From assembly GCF_008271695.1 (NCBI RefSeq), contig NZ_VKKY01000003.1, forward strand, positions 1,364,001 through 1,428,000: DNA of 64,000 nt, given 5' to 3'. The position numbers were made by a program, and so were the translations under genes. Of the stretch, positions 27,301-35,806 are shown one piece after another (the first letter of the stretch is position 1; the number at the start of each line of letters is the position of its first letter). The notes beneath the pieces were generated by a model. It had not been told where the DNA came from and did no database searches. It was given only the letters and a program-made list of their open reading frames with translations. The stretch comes from Rufibacter hautae (GTDB lineage Bacteria; Bacteroidota; Bacteroidia; Cytophagales; Hymenobacteraceae).

Positions 27301-29802
27301 TGCGATGATAGGCACCTGCATCTGCTGGCGGGTACTCACGTAGGAATCGAATTTTCTGAGCCCGAAGAAGGCGTATTGGGTGCTCACCGTGAATTTGTTC
27401 AGGCGGTTCACGGGCCGGCCAGTCTCGTCAAAAACGGTGGTGAACAAAGAGCCTTCCAGCAGCCCCACATCCTGAAAATGGTTCAGTTCAAACGTCTCCT
27501 GGCCCTTGCCCTGCGCATCGGTCGCGCCCTGGCGCACGCTGTTCTGCAGGTTGTTGTCCCGGGCGTTGTTCAGCTCAAAAGTATAGTCCGGGTACCGGGG
27601 AGCGTCAAAGGTTTTCTTCTTGAGGCTGAGCTGCACTTCATAGTTCCGCCCGGTTGCTGGTGGCCCGAAGAGGTTCTGCGCCGTGAGGTTTACGCTCACG
27701 TTCTCGCCCGCGTTGAAATCGGTTTTGTTCAGGATGGTGGTGAGCTTCAGGCGGTCGGGCATGAATTCCTCTACCCCGATTTTGCGGGAGTTCAGCAGCA
27801 CATCGTTCCCTGAGTAAACCTCCAGCGTGTAGGTGCCCGTCACCACCGAGGTGCTGAGCACAAAAGCTGTTTCAAAAGCGCCTTCGGGGTTCAGGGTGCC
27901 TTTCTGGCTGCGGTACTCTTTGCCGTTGGGCAGCAGCAGTTTTACTTTAAGCGGCAGGCCACTTACGGTTTTCCAGGTAGGCGTGCGCACCACGGTATTC
28001 ACGTGCACGGTATCACCGGGGCGGTACAGGTCGCGGTCGCCGTAAATGAAGGCATCGTAGTTGAGCTCAGCCATGCGTTTTCCGCCCACATCGAAGCGGG
28101 AGGTGTTCACCTGGGTCTGGCTGTACGGCAGGTAATTGAAGTCATCGCCCTGCCGGGCCGTGATCAGGCCCAGTTTGAAGCCCGAGGCCGCTTTCCCCAT
28201 ATCTGGGAACCGGGCCACGCCGTCTTTGTCGGTCTTGGCCTGGTGCACCACCTGGTTGTTGGTGCTGATGAAGCGGACCTCCACCTCAGGCAGGACCTCG
28301 GCGGAGCGGATGGAATTAGTGAAAACCAGCACCTCGTTCAGTCCCTGTTTGGCAATGAGCCCGATATCGGATATTGAGATGATCTTGGAATCCTTGAGCC
28401 AATTCTTCTCGGTGCTAGACACGGTGATGACGTAGAGGCCCTTGAAATGGCTGTCGAAATCCAAGTCCTCCAAGCCCAGGTTGAGCAGGTGGTTTTTGCC
28501 TTGCTTGCGCAGGCTGCTGGTCTCGTACTCGCGCTCAAAAATGGTTTTGCCATTCGTCTCGTTTACGTCATAGTAAGAACTCTCAATGTATTCCTCGGTT
28601 TCCTCGTCGTAATGGCCGTCATAGGTTTGGCCATCCTGCAGGTAGCGCAGGATGTTGTTCTCAAACACCTTGCTGATGGTCACTTTCACGCGCGGCACCT
28701 GCGTGAGGTTCACGGCGATGTTGCGGGCGCCCTGGCTGCTGAGGTAAATGCTTTTCCTGTTCACAAAGGAAACAGTAGGCTGGTTAGAGGCGAAGGAGAC
28801 GGGGTGTTCATAGGATTTGCCCAGCGGTTTGCCCATGACCCCGGCCAGTTCCCCAGACACCGCTAGCCTATACGTTTGCTCCGAGGCCAGATTACCGCTC
28901 AGCACAAAGCCGTTCTCCAGCCGCTCCACTGTGTAGTCTCTTCTGGGCGTCAAAGACACCAGGGTGTTCACGTCTGGGTTCACGATGGGCTGGGAGGTGA
29001 GCACGAAGATCTTGTCTACGCCTTCTTCCTGCACCGTCACTACCTCCATGATCTGCATCTGGCCGCGGCCCGGCACCACCACCGTTTGCTGCACCGGTGC
29101 CGGCGTAGCATAAGAACTGCCGGGCGTGGAAAGGCCTTTGTCTACCTGCACCCGCACCGGGATTTGGCTTTCGCCGGTTTGGTCCAGGCCTTTCACCTTC
29201 ACCGAGACATTCTCCGGACTGCTGCTCACCAGTTCAATGGGCAACTCGGTAGAGCCCCGGAAAACTTTGAGTTTCTCCCGAAGGCGCTGGAATGGAATAG
29301 GGTAGTTGAAATCGAACAGCAGGTTGGCCTCCAGTTGCGAGGGGTTGTTTTCGTTCTGGGTCCAGTACGCTTTGGTGGTGTTCAGCTTGAGGTAAGGCGT
29401 ATGGAATTTCACTTCCTGGCCTGCCGGGATTTTGAACTTGGTGGGGGAGTGCTTCAGGAGCTGCGGGTTGAGCTCAGCGGCGTAATCAGTGCTGGGCGCG
29501 AAGGCTTTGGCGGGCGAGAAAACCAGTTCATCGGGCGCCGTCCACTTGAATTTGCCTTCCACCTTGGGCGTGAAGGTGAGATAGGGGATGGTATCCCATT
29601 GGTTCAGGAGAGAGTCTGAGACCAGCTTCTTGTCAAAGGTGAACACCAGGTTCTGTTCCTGGGCAATCTCCGCCTCAAAGTTCTTTTTCTCCAGCCGCAG
29701 CTCATCGCTTTTCACGCCGCAGCCAAAGAGTTGAAACAGAAGGACCAACATTAGGAAAAAGGTTGGTTTAAACCAGGCAGAAGCGGTTTTTGGGGGTTGC
29801 AT
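24367..29802 (-). CDS. Bacterial alpha-2-macroglobulin family lipoprotein
   Basis: 1811 residues. Signal sequence with lipobox (LLFQLFGCGVKSDE), so anchored in a membrane as a lipoprotein. It contains many macroglobulin beta domains, including an MG2-type domain (DRDLYRPGDTVHVNTVVRTP) and the bait/ANA region (GEVDIALDKESYEVGDDAKILFKSPFPGK). The thioester motif is present as HGCLEQITS near residue 1348 (C-x-E-Q), followed by the alpha-helical TED domain (YDGGFTYWPGAQDTDWWSSAYALHFL). These proteins trap invading proteases by covalent attachment; with PBP1C they are thought to protect and repair a breached envelope. Long for the family but within range. Confidence 0.93.
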   Translation of the reverse strand: MQPPKTASAWFKPTFFLMLVLLFQLFGCGVKSDELRLEKKNFEAEIAQEQNLVFTFDKKLVSDSLLNQWDTIPYLTFTPKVEGKFKWTAPDELVFSPAKAFAPSTDYAAELNPQLLKHSPTKFKIPAGQEVKFHTPYLKLNTTKAYWTQNENNPSQLEANLLFDFNYPIPFQRLREKLKVFRGSTELPIELVSSSPENVSVKVKGLDQTGESQIPVRVQVDKGLSTPGSSYATPAPVQQTVVVPGRGQMQIMEVVTVQEEGVDKIFVLTSQPIVNPDVNTLVSLTPRRDYTVERLENGFVLSGNLASEQTYRLAVSGELAGVMGKPLGKSYEHPVSFASNQPTVSFVNRKSIYLSSQGARNIAVNLTQVPRVKVTISKVFENNILRYLQDGQTYDGHYDEETEEYIESSYYDVNETNGKTIFEREYETSSLRKQGKNHLLNLGLEDLDFDSHFKGLYVITVSSTEKNWLKDSKIISISDIGLIAKQGLNEVLVFTNSIRSAEVLPEVEVRFISTNNQVVHQAKTDKDGVARFPDMGKAASGFKLGLITARQGDDFNYLPYSQTQVNTSRFDVGGKRMAELNYDAFIYGDRDLYRPGDTVHVNTVVRTPTWKTVSGLPLKVKLLLPNGKEYRSQKGTLNPEGAFETAFVLSTSVVTGTYTLEVYSGNDVLLNSRKIGVEEFMPDRLKLTTILNKTDFNAGENVSVNLTAQNLFGPPATGRNYEVQLSLKKKTFDAPRYPDYTFELNNARDNNLQNSVRQGATDAQGKGQETFELNHFQDVGLLEGSLFTTVFDETGRPVNRLNKFTVSTQYAFFGLRKFDSYVSTRQQMQVPIIALNAQGQPISTKVQVQLVRYTYETVMERSTENYNYKSQRRESVLLNTVMAVDKGGTAVRFTPATSGEYELRIMRPGAYNYVAQEFYAYGWGDTQSTSFEVNTEGEVDIALDKESYEVGDDAKILFKSPFPGKILVTLEQNKVLSYHYLKTDKKAASLKLPIKDEHLPTAYISAVALREVKDNQMPLTIARGFKPLSVTKKQTKLDVVVTAPETSRSNRLQPVSIKTAPNAEVTLAVVDEGILQLKDYQTPDPHAFFYQKRALEVQAFDLYPFLFPELSGSRSSVGGDGYDLEKRINPLTSKRVKLVSLWSGRLKTNGNGEATVKVKIPEFSGAVRVMAVAYKENAFGSAEKIMRVADPIVISTALPRFLSPKDTLLVPVTISNTTAKTAPFSSAISVTGPLKVVGTATASSTSGANAEKQMLYKLVATPAIGNATVKVTVKALGEQFSNTTELSVRPTATLTQITSAGALRNAATAQIKPIGDFIPSSATSKLVVSSSPLAQFTDDITYLLQYPHGCLEQITSTAFPLLYYADLARSLNQGKKGRSHNPNYLVQEAITKIEGMQQYDGGFTYWPGAQDTDWWSSAYALHFLLEARKAGYPVNQQVLNRAQTYLQRMVKAKGTEEYRFYDVSRKLRQKVIAAHETAYSLYVLSLAGKPDWPTMNFYKAKSELLSIDARYVLASTYAINGGQQSFRQLLPRAFAGETSVRALDGSFYSPLRDMALSLNSLLEANPDHPQVPILVRHLSQELRSSRWYNTQERAFALLALGKQAKRSGGNVSAQVLQNGKVLGSYNGKDLTLTNKLSAAPITLQSKGQGTLYYFWEAEGISQSGTVKLEDNFLQVRKTFFDREGKEITGRTFKQNDLVVVRLMLQSLDGRTIPNVAITDLLPAGFEIENPRLLASREFNWLQAQQPATPDYQDIRDDRINLYATARPKPQYFFYQVRAVSKGDFQLGPVGADAMYNAEYHSYHGAGVVRVR

Positions 29803-30292
29803 AAGGAAGAAGAAATGACGTGTCTTTCTTCTCTAAACTTACAAATAGTTTAATACCGAATACATAGAAAAAGTAAAATATTTTATGCTCTGAAGGCGAA
29901 GTTTCAAGAGGTGAAAAGCGGGCTTTTTAGGGAAGGTTTTTGATTTGATTTTCGGAAAAAACCATCAAAGCAGAAGGCTAACCCAGGACCTAAAAGCAGC
30001 AGTATGGCTAAGGCAGGTTTGGCGAAGTAGCGAAGACTCAACGGAGTTGTTTCAGCCCTGTTTTCACAAAATTGGCTTTATAACAACTCGGCTGAACTTG
30101 AAGGGAATAGTATGACTTGGTGGGGTTCACCAGGTAACGTTCCTGCGGTTTTCCATTATGGTACCGACAACATGAGCAGCCGCTCCATAGGTGATGAAGG
30201 CAATAAAATAATCCTGTGGGCTAGAGAATAGAAAGAATAGCTTGCCTAAATGACTTCAGGATATTGTTCAACTAAAGCGCACTTGGGAAATG
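29803..30292. other. Gene-free gap with a possible coding remnant
   Basis: 490 bp upstream of the A2M gene. On the plus strand, 30055-30231 reads without stops and ends SRSIGDEGNKIILWARE before a TAG; an ATG is at 30112. The protein-like composition suggests either a 39-residue protein or the tail of a decayed gene; I do not recognise it. Confidence 0.3.
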
Positions 30293-30730
30293 CTATTGGT
30301 CAAAATCCGCGAAGAGCCAGCTAAGCGCAGCCTGTTTGTTCGTGAAAGACTCAAACTGGGTTTTCAGGTCGCCTTTGGCATCTTCGGTGAGAGAGCTGTA
30401 GATACGGTCCACATCCAGTAGGTTGATGCTTTCCATGGAAGACAAACGGGCGTATTTCTTCAGACTGGAGGTGCGCAGCAGGGGTTTCATTTCCCTCAGA
30501 ATCCAGTTCTGGTCCCCGAAGTCCAGGAACGGGATAGGGCGGGCGTCACTAAGCCAGTACTCGCACTTTTTCTCCAGGGAAATCATGCCCGCCACCCTAA
30601 AGGAATTTCTGAACTCCTCGTTGCCCGGCGACTGCAGCCATTCTACATAGATGTACTTGGCACGCTCGTCCACTTCCACCTTCAGGTAATCGTCCTGGTA
30701 AACAAGCTCTGGTTGTAGGTCAATATGCAT
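30293..30730 (-). CDS. STAS/SpoIIAA-like protein of unknown function
   Basis: 145 residues, no signal peptide or membrane helix. The pattern of an initial beta strand (YLKVEVDERAKYIYVEW), a helix with FRNSFRVAGMISLEKK, and a central CEYWLSDARPIPFLDFGDQNWI segment resembles SpoIIAA-like or STAS-like small proteins common in Bacteroidetes such as Hymenobacter. No catalytic motif. It stands alone, reading away from the mannanase gene. Function unknown; fold assignment is a guess. Confidence 0.7.
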   Translation of the reverse strand: MHIDLQPELVYQDDYLKVEVDERAKYIYVEWLQSPGNEEFRNSFRVAGMISLEKKCEYWLSDARPIPFLDFGDQNWILREMKPLLRTSSLKKYARLSSMESINLLDVDRIYSSLTEDAKGDLKTQFESFTNKQAALSWLFADFDQ

Positions 30731-31012
30731 GGTAACTTATGCCTCTTTTTGGGAGTGAATAAATGAAAGCCAAAATGACATTGTCGCCGTCTGTTGAGGC
30801 AAGTTATGTAAAAATAAGAATTATAGCATGCTTGTGGCGCAATTATGCTCAGGAAAACCCTTACCTATTATTTTTGTCTAAATGGGGCTTTTTATATTCA
30901 CAAGGCGGGTTTGCATTGCAATAAGACTGGGTGCCGCTAAAATCCACTGGCAGATTGAATAAGCTGTGGCCGCATGCTATCTTGCAGGTTATTGTATTCC
31001 AAATTCTTACCT

Positions 31013-32149
31013 ATGCATAGAATCACCAATATTTTAGTGGCCGGGGTTTTGTTCCTGGTGGGTTGCGTGGGCGGCCGGCCCATTGACCGGCAAGCCACCC
31101 CCGAAACGCGGGCCCTTTATCAAAATTTGGGCAAATTGGCCAAGAAACATACCTTGTTCGGGCACCAGCACGCCACGGAGTACGGCCACGGCTGGTTCAA
31201 CGGAAAAGACCGCTCCGATGTGAAGTCGGTGACAGGATCGCATCCGGCGGTCATTGGGGTGGACTTCAGCGGTTTCTCGGGGCGTTCGCCTGAGGCCATC
31301 CAGGCCGCGAAGGAAGAGGTGCGGCAGAACGTGATAGATACCTATAACCGGGGCGGCGTGACCACGGCGGCCTGGCATTTCTCCAACCCTGTGTCTAAAG
31401 GCGGATTCTATTGGGTTGACTCGCTGTCTTTACCGGCCGTGAAGTACATCATTCCCGGGGGCGAGGCGCATGAGCAGTACAAGGAGATTCTGCGCGGCAT
31501 AGGCGACTGGGCAAACAGCATCAAAGGCGCCGATGGCAAACTGGTGCCTATTATATTCCGGCCGTTCCATGAGTTTGACGGCGGATGGTTCTGGTGGGGC
31601 AAGCCGCACACCAGCCGCGAGGAATTCATCTCGGTGTGGCAGTTCACCGTGTCTTACCTCCGCGACAGCCTGGGCGTGCACAACTTCATCTATGCCTTCT
31701 CCCCTGATAACAGGTTCCACTCTGAGGCCGAGTTCCTGGAGCGGTACCCTGGCGACAAATACGTGGACATGGTGGGCATGGACAACTACGGAGACATGGG
31801 CCGTGACCGCTACGCTATAGATACCGCTGCCTACAAACTCAAGATCCTGTCTGACTACGCCCGCAAAGCAAATAAACTGGCCGCTTTCACCGAGACCGGA
31901 TTGGAGTCCATCCCCAACAAAACTTGGTGGACGAATACCTTGCTGGCCACCATGAAGAAGTACCCCATGCGGTTATCCTATGTGCTGGTCTGGCGCAACG
32001 ATACCCGCAGCCCCACCCACTACTACGCTCCGTTCCCCGGACAGGCGAGCGAGCAGAATTTCCTCAAGTTCTACCAGGATCCTTACACCTTGTTTGAGAA
32101 AGACCTGAAGAACATCTACAAGCGAAGAAAATTCCTGGGCGTCTTTTAG
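31013..32149 (+). CDS. Glycoside hydrolase family 26 beta-mannanase lipoprotein
   Basis: 378 residues from the ATG at 31013, which gives a proper lipobox (ILVAGVLFLVGC); an upstream in-frame ATG at 30974 would bury the signal. The GH26 (beta/alpha)8 domain shows FGHQHATEYGHGW near the start, acid/base Glu in FRPFHEFDGGWFWWG (about 186) and nucleophile Glu in AAFTETGLES (about 294). Family members hydrolyse beta-1,4-mannans and glucomannans to oligosaccharides. Lipid anchoring suggests location at the cell surface or periplasm. Monocistronic with its own terminator. No SusC/SusD pair is nearby. Confidence 0.9.
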   Translation: MHRITNILVAGVLFLVGCVGGRPIDRQATPETRALYQNLGKLAKKHTLFGHQHATEYGHGWFNGKDRSDVKSVTGSHPAVIGVDFSGFSGRSPEAIQAAKEEVRQNVIDTYNRGGVTTAAWHFSNPVSKGGFYWVDSLSLPAVKYIIPGGEAHEQYKEILRGIGDWANSIKGADGKLVPIIFRPFHEFDGGWFWWGKPHTSREEFISVWQFTVSYLRDSLGVHNFIYAFSPDNRFHSEAEFLERYPGDKYVDMVGMDNYGDMGRDRYAIDTAAYKLKILSDYARKANKLAAFTETGLESIPNKTWWTNTLLATMKKYPMRLSYVLVWRNDTRSPTHYYAPFPGQASEQNFLKFYQDPYTLFEKDLKNIYKRRKFLGVF

Positions 32150-32170
32150 CCAAGGTTAGTCTAATCAAGT

Positions 32171-32218
32171 AAACCCGTTTCAGGGCCATTTTGCAGAAAT
32201 TGGCCCTGAAACGGGTTT
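32171..32218 (+). terminator. Terminator after the mannanase gene
   Basis: Perfect 18-bp stem (AAACCCGTTTCAGGGCCA at 32171-32188 with complement 32201-32218), followed by TTGTTTTTG on the plus strand. It separates the mannanase gene from the converging hydrolase gene. Confidence 0.8.
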
Positions 32219-32266
32219 ATTGTTTTTGCTTTGTTAGAGAAGCAGTTTGGGGAAGACAGTATCTAG

Positions 32267-33193
32267 CTAATCACAGAACGGATAGGCTTTGGCGCGTTCA
32301 TCGGTTTTGCCGGTGGCTATAATCAAGTGTTCCTGGGTTTTCTGGCCGGCCAGGACGCTTTCCAGGAAATCCACCAATACCTGCTGGTTTTTATGGAACA
32401 ACTCGCCGCTAAACTCATGGCCGCCGCCACAATAGGTAACCAGGCGCGTGTTGCCGTTCAGTTTCACCAGATGCTGGTAAATAGAATAGGACCCATGCAG
32501 CAGGAACCAGTTAGAGGCATTGGTGGGGCAGTAATGGTGGGCAGCGGTGCCGTAAGGTACCACGGGATCGGCGTTGCCGTGGAAGAAAAGTACCGGCAGA
32601 ATGTTCTTGGGCGTGATTAGGTTCAGGTCCATGAGCGCCCCAGATCCCGAGATGAGGCCTTTGTATTTGAAGTTAGCGGGCAAAGTGGTCTTGGGGTACA
32701 GGTTCATGGTTTTATAATCCCAAAAGGCGGCGTGGAGGGCTGCCTCAGCGCCGGCGCTGCTTCCGGCCAGGAAGATTTTGGAGACGTCTACGTTGTATTT
32801 GTCGGCGTTCTGGAGGAAGAAAGCAGTGGCGAGCCAGAAGTGATTGGCCGCGTACTGGAAAGCTTTGATTTTATCGGGTAGTTTGCCGTCACAACCATAA
32901 TTTTTGTTTTTCATGTACAGCGTGTAGGTGAGGGTGGCCGCGGCATAGCCTCTTTCTGCCAGGAAAGCACTGAAACTATGCCCGTTGCTGCGTTCGCCAC
33001 CCGAGAAGCCGCCGCCGTGCTCAAAAAGAACCAAAGGGAGTTTCTGCTTGCCAGCCTTTTTAGGCAGGAAAAGGTCCAGTTCCAGTTTCAGGGTATCATC
33101 TTGGTAATAGGTGAGGGTGGTGAATTTCTGGGCGTTGGCGGAGGAAACCATTCCGGTGAAAAGGAAGGCAAGCAGGAGCAGGGCTACTCTCAT
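32267..33193 (-). CDS. Secreted alpha/beta hydrolase (esterase/lipase-like)
   Basis: 308 residues from ATG at 33193, which opens a clean signal peptide (MRVALLLLAFLFTGMVSSANA); a longer frame to 33262 adds 23 residues before it. The fold markers are the oxyanion segment HGGGFSGGERS, the nucleophile elbow GSSAGA, Asp in GNADPVVPYG and His in CGGGHEFSG. The sequence resembles the acetyl-xylan-esterase-like/dienelactone-like group of Bacteroidota that often de-esterifies glycans. With the neighbouring mannanase a role in removing acyl groups from hemicellulose is possible, but the genes converge and are not an operon. Confidence 0.82.
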   Translation of the reverse strand: MRVALLLLAFLFTGMVSSANAQKFTTLTYYQDDTLKLELDLFLPKKAGKQKLPLVLFEHGGGFSGGERSNGHSFSAFLAERGYAAATLTYTLYMKNKNYGCDGKLPDKIKAFQYAANHFWLATAFFLQNADKYNVDVSKIFLAGSSAGAEAALHAAFWDYKTMNLYPKTTLPANFKYKGLISGSGALMDLNLITPKNILPVLFFHGNADPVVPYGTAAHHYCPTNASNWFLLHGSYSIYQHLVKLNGNTRLVTYCGGGHEFSGELFHKNQQVLVDFLESVLAGQKTQEHLIIATGKTDERAKAYPFCD

Positions 33194-33196
33194 AGG

Positions 33197-33231
33197 TTTT
33201 GGTCGTGTTTTTAGAAAATAAGGCCTAAAAC
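33197..33231. repeat. Dispersed palindrome copy upstream of the hydrolase
   Basis: Outer arms TTTTGGTCGTG and AGGCCTAAAAC around TTTTTAGAAAAT. It lies immediately before the chosen ATG at 33193, which supports that start since the motif is non-coding elsewhere. Confidence 0.5.
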
Positions 33232-33351
33232 GGAAAAGAAAGTGGTGCTTTTTGGAAGACACTTTCTAGAACTTTCAACTGGCCGCTCCAATTTATGAAC
33301 TTTTGCGGTGTTGACCTTCTATTCTCTTGGGGGTAAACATGACCTGCCCAT

Positions 33352-33399
33352 AAAACACAAAAAGGCGGCTACCCAGGGGTAGCCGCCTTTTTGTGTTTT
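33352..33399. terminator. Strong bidirectional hairpin after the DUF2382 gene
   Basis: A perfect 23-bp inverted repeat (33352-33374 with 33377-33399) with a GC-rich core GGCGGCTACCC and T/A-runs on both outer sides. It lies 14 bp beyond the stop codon of the minus-strand DUF2382 gene. Confidence 0.85.
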
Positions 33400-33412
33400 A
33401 TGAACCTTTCCC

Positions 33413-34573
33413 TTAGATAAGGGTTGGGTCTTTGGTTAAGCTGTCACTGTCACGGTCAGTATTAGTGAAACCGCTTCCAGTGGTGCCATAGCCTTGGCTT
33501 TGGCTCTGGCTTCCCGTGTTGGTTGTTCCTGTGGTGGAATCCGTAGTGGTGCCGCCGGTACGGTTGCGGTCCGTGTGCAGGTCATCCACGTCTACTTCGG
33601 TAGAGCGTAGGGTTTCTCTGATCACTTCATCGCGTTCCTCTACCTCCTTGCCTAAAGAAACTTCTTCCACCACACGGGCTTCCTTGTTTACTACAGGCAC
33701 TTCGGCATGTTCCGTCAGTTCAATTTCTCCTTCTCTGAAGCTGCTGAAATCTGAGTCTGAGGCGGGTCTGTCTACCGGGCGGCGTTCTACGCGCACGTGC
33801 TCAGAACGCAAACGCAGGCTTTCTTCTACGGGGCGTTCCACAATTCTGCTGCGCAAACGGGCGCCGCCGGTTTCTATTTCGCGTTTGCCTACCTCCAGGT
33901 TTTCCTCAATAATTGGAATAGAGGTGCCTGAGTTGAGGTCATCGCGGGTATTGTCAGTGAAGTCATTGCGGGTGGTATCTGTATACCCGGTAGTGCTATC
34001 GGAGTATCCAGAAGTAGTACCGCTGGTGCCGGCATACCCGGTGGTGTCTGACATTGCATTGTTGGAACCTGAATACCCGGTGCCGGTATCTGACAGCGCC
34101 GTGTTGGTAGTGGAGCCTGAATACGTAGTATCGGCACCGCCGCCAAAAGTACCACCGGAGCGATAGCCGTACTCAGTGGCGCGCTGGTCTACGTCTACAG
34201 AACCGTATTGGTCCAGAATTCGGGCTGCACGTTGGGCTTCCTCGGTTGATTGGGCGTGCACGGTCACAATGCAATCACTGTGGCGGGCCACATTGGAGTA
34301 GGTGCTGGCATTGTCATCATCGTCTGAGAACAAAGACCGGAAGAAACCGCCAATGCCGTCGTTGTCGTCACGGTCTCTGGAGGTGGTGTCACTGCTGTAT
34401 GTAGAATCAGAAGTGGTGGTACCGCTTCCGTATGAAGAGCCGGTTGTGCTGCTGCTGCTGTTGCCTTTGGAAATATCTATCCGGTCATCGCTGATGCCTA
34501 ATGATTTCAACTCTGATACCGCGCGGTCAGCTTCTGTTCTGTTGTCGAATATTCCAATTACTGTTTGTGCCAT
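33413..34573 (-). CDS. YsnF/AvaK-domain (DUF2382) stress protein, copy 1
   Basis: 386 residues. The N-terminal 110 residues match the general stress protein 17M-like fold (VIGIFDNRTEADRAVSELKSLGISDDRIDIS; ARHSDCIVTVHAQSTEEAQRAARILDQYGSVDVDQ). The middle (about 115-225) is Ser/Thr/Gly/Tyr low complexity. The C-terminal DUF2382 domain begins IPIIEENLEVGKREIETGG and carries the typical RPVEESLRLRSEHVRVERRPVDRP and VPVVNKEARVVEEVSLGK repeats. The family is linked to stress tolerance in many bacteria; biochemical function unknown. Cytoplasmic. It shares its strand with two related genes to the right. Confidence 0.85.
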   Translation of the reverse strand: MAQTVIGIFDNRTEADRAVSELKSLGISDDRIDISKGNSSSSTTGSSYGSGTTTSDSTYSSDTTSRDRDDNDGIGGFFRSLFSDDDDNASTYSNVARHSDCIVTVHAQSTEEAQRAARILDQYGSVDVDQRATEYGYRSGGTFGGGADTTYSGSTTNTALSDTGTGYSGSNNAMSDTTGYAGTSGTTSGYSDSTTGYTDTTRNDFTDNTRDDLNSGTSIPIIEENLEVGKREIETGGARLRSRIVERPVEESLRLRSEHVRVERRPVDRPASDSDFSSFREGEIELTEHAEVPVVNKEARVVEEVSLGKEVEERDEVIRETLRSTEVDVDDLHTDRNRTGGTTTDSTTGTTNTGSQSQSQGYGTTGSGFTNTDRDSDSLTKDPTLI

Positions 34574-34642
34574 AGTTTTACGTGTGTTTTAGTGAATGAT
34601 TGAATGTTATAGGTTATAGATAATGGATAAGCTTGTTGAGTG

Positions 34643-35125
34643 TCAGACTTGGGCGTTGCCCTGTTGGTCTGGTTGGTCAGCTGAAAGGCGCTCCACGCGT
34701 ATTTCCTCACGGCGGAGGCTTACGTGCTGCACGTCATTCGTCTGTACCCGGTTTTTGGTGATGTGCAGTTCCTCCACCACCATCAGCCGTTTCTCCACCA
34801 CCATCACCTCCTGTACAATGGGGATGATCATGGTGTCGCCTTCGTACCGGATGGGCGGCGGCGGGGTGTCTACATACTGGTTTACGGGTACCCGCTGAAT
34901 GTCATGTTCCTCCTGGATCAGGGGGATGTTCACGGGGACTTCCTGCTCATTTACCACCTTGATGATGCGCACGCTGCCTTTTTCTACCACTTGTTTGTCT
35001 AAGTGCACGCGTTCCTCTATGACCGGAATGGTCATGGATTCTCCTCTCTGGCGTTGGGCAGTGCCTTGTGGCGAAGGGTTACTGGGGTCGTATGAACCGG
35101 TATTTAAGTCTCTCGTCTGATCCAT
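34643..35125 (-). CDS. DUF2382 stress protein, copy 2
   Basis: 160 residues consisting of one DUF2382 domain with a short disordered N-terminus. Repeating acid/base-rich strands are visible: TIPVIEERVHLDKQVVEKGSV, IPLIQEEHDIQRVPVNQYVD, IIPIVQEVMVVEKRLMVVEELHI, LRREEIRVERLS. It lacks the GSP17M and PRC-barrel modules of its neighbours. The 69-bp gap to copy 1 makes co-transcription likely. Confidence 0.8.
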   Translation of the reverse strand: MDQTRDLNTGSYDPSNPSPQGTAQRQRGESMTIPVIEERVHLDKQVVEKGSVRIIKVVNEQEVPVNIPLIQEEHDIQRVPVNQYVDTPPPPIRYEGDTMIIPIVQEVMVVEKRLMVVEELHITKNRVQTNDVQHVSLRREEIRVERLSADQPDQQGNAQV

Positions 35126-35806
35126 GGGTTTTCTGTTTGGTTAAGTAACCGCAGTTGGGACTATAGTAAACGGGCATGGAGGAGCGAAGTTTCTGAAAAT
35201 GAATTAAAAAATTGTATTCTTTGTGTTAAGTCTTCAGATGTAAGTGACGGCTGTTAAACAGAAAATCATCAAAAATGTTAAGTAAATTCCTGAAAATCAA
35301 AATAGTTTAAAATGGAAAGGAGCATTGTGTGGGAATATAGTGATATGTAATAATTATAATATAGTAAGATTGGGTTTGTTGGCGAAAACGGCCTCTTTTG
35401 GGTGGTTTTAGGTGTTTATTCTTAAAAATGCCCTTAAACGCAGACTATAGGATGTTTTTATACTTAGCCCAAGGAACTGCAAGAAGCCTTTTCTAACTGC
35501 CGTTGCTTCTGTGACTTTCAGGAAATGTCTATTCTTGTTTCTATCTTAAGTAGTTCTACTCTATTTAGAAGACTGGCCAGGAAAGTCCGAAGATGGTACA
35601 TCAATTGTTTGCTTTCGCCCTAAACTAATTTGCAGGCATGCAATCACCACTGTTGGCAGAACTCTATCAACAGTGAACTGGTGAAAAAGCAAAGCCAAAT
35701 GAAGCTAAACTTTAATCTCTCTTATATAATAAAGGAGTTCAGCCCCAAGGCAGCGCTGGCTTATCTGGCACAGGTTTACCTTAGGGCTGAGTTGAAGAAA
35801 TTTGAT
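35126..35806. other. AT-rich gene-free gap
   Basis: About 680 bp of AT-rich sequence upstream of the DUF2382 pair. A 60-codon plus-strand frame at 35630-35812 runs into the next gene's 3' end and has no recognisable content. A hairpin-prone stretch of TTTTGGGTGGTTTTAGG near 35395 belongs to the dispersed palindrome family only weakly. Confidence 0.5.

Noticed and set aside
27022-29619. Long plus-strand frames (263 and 247 codons) inside the A2M gene
   Set aside because: They lie opposite the A2M coding strand and have histidine/valine-rich composition typical of shadows.
33516-34166. 216-codon plus-strand frame over the DUF2382 gene
   Set aside because: Shadow of a low-complexity Ser/Thr repeat; translation is itself Ser/Val/Pro low complexity.
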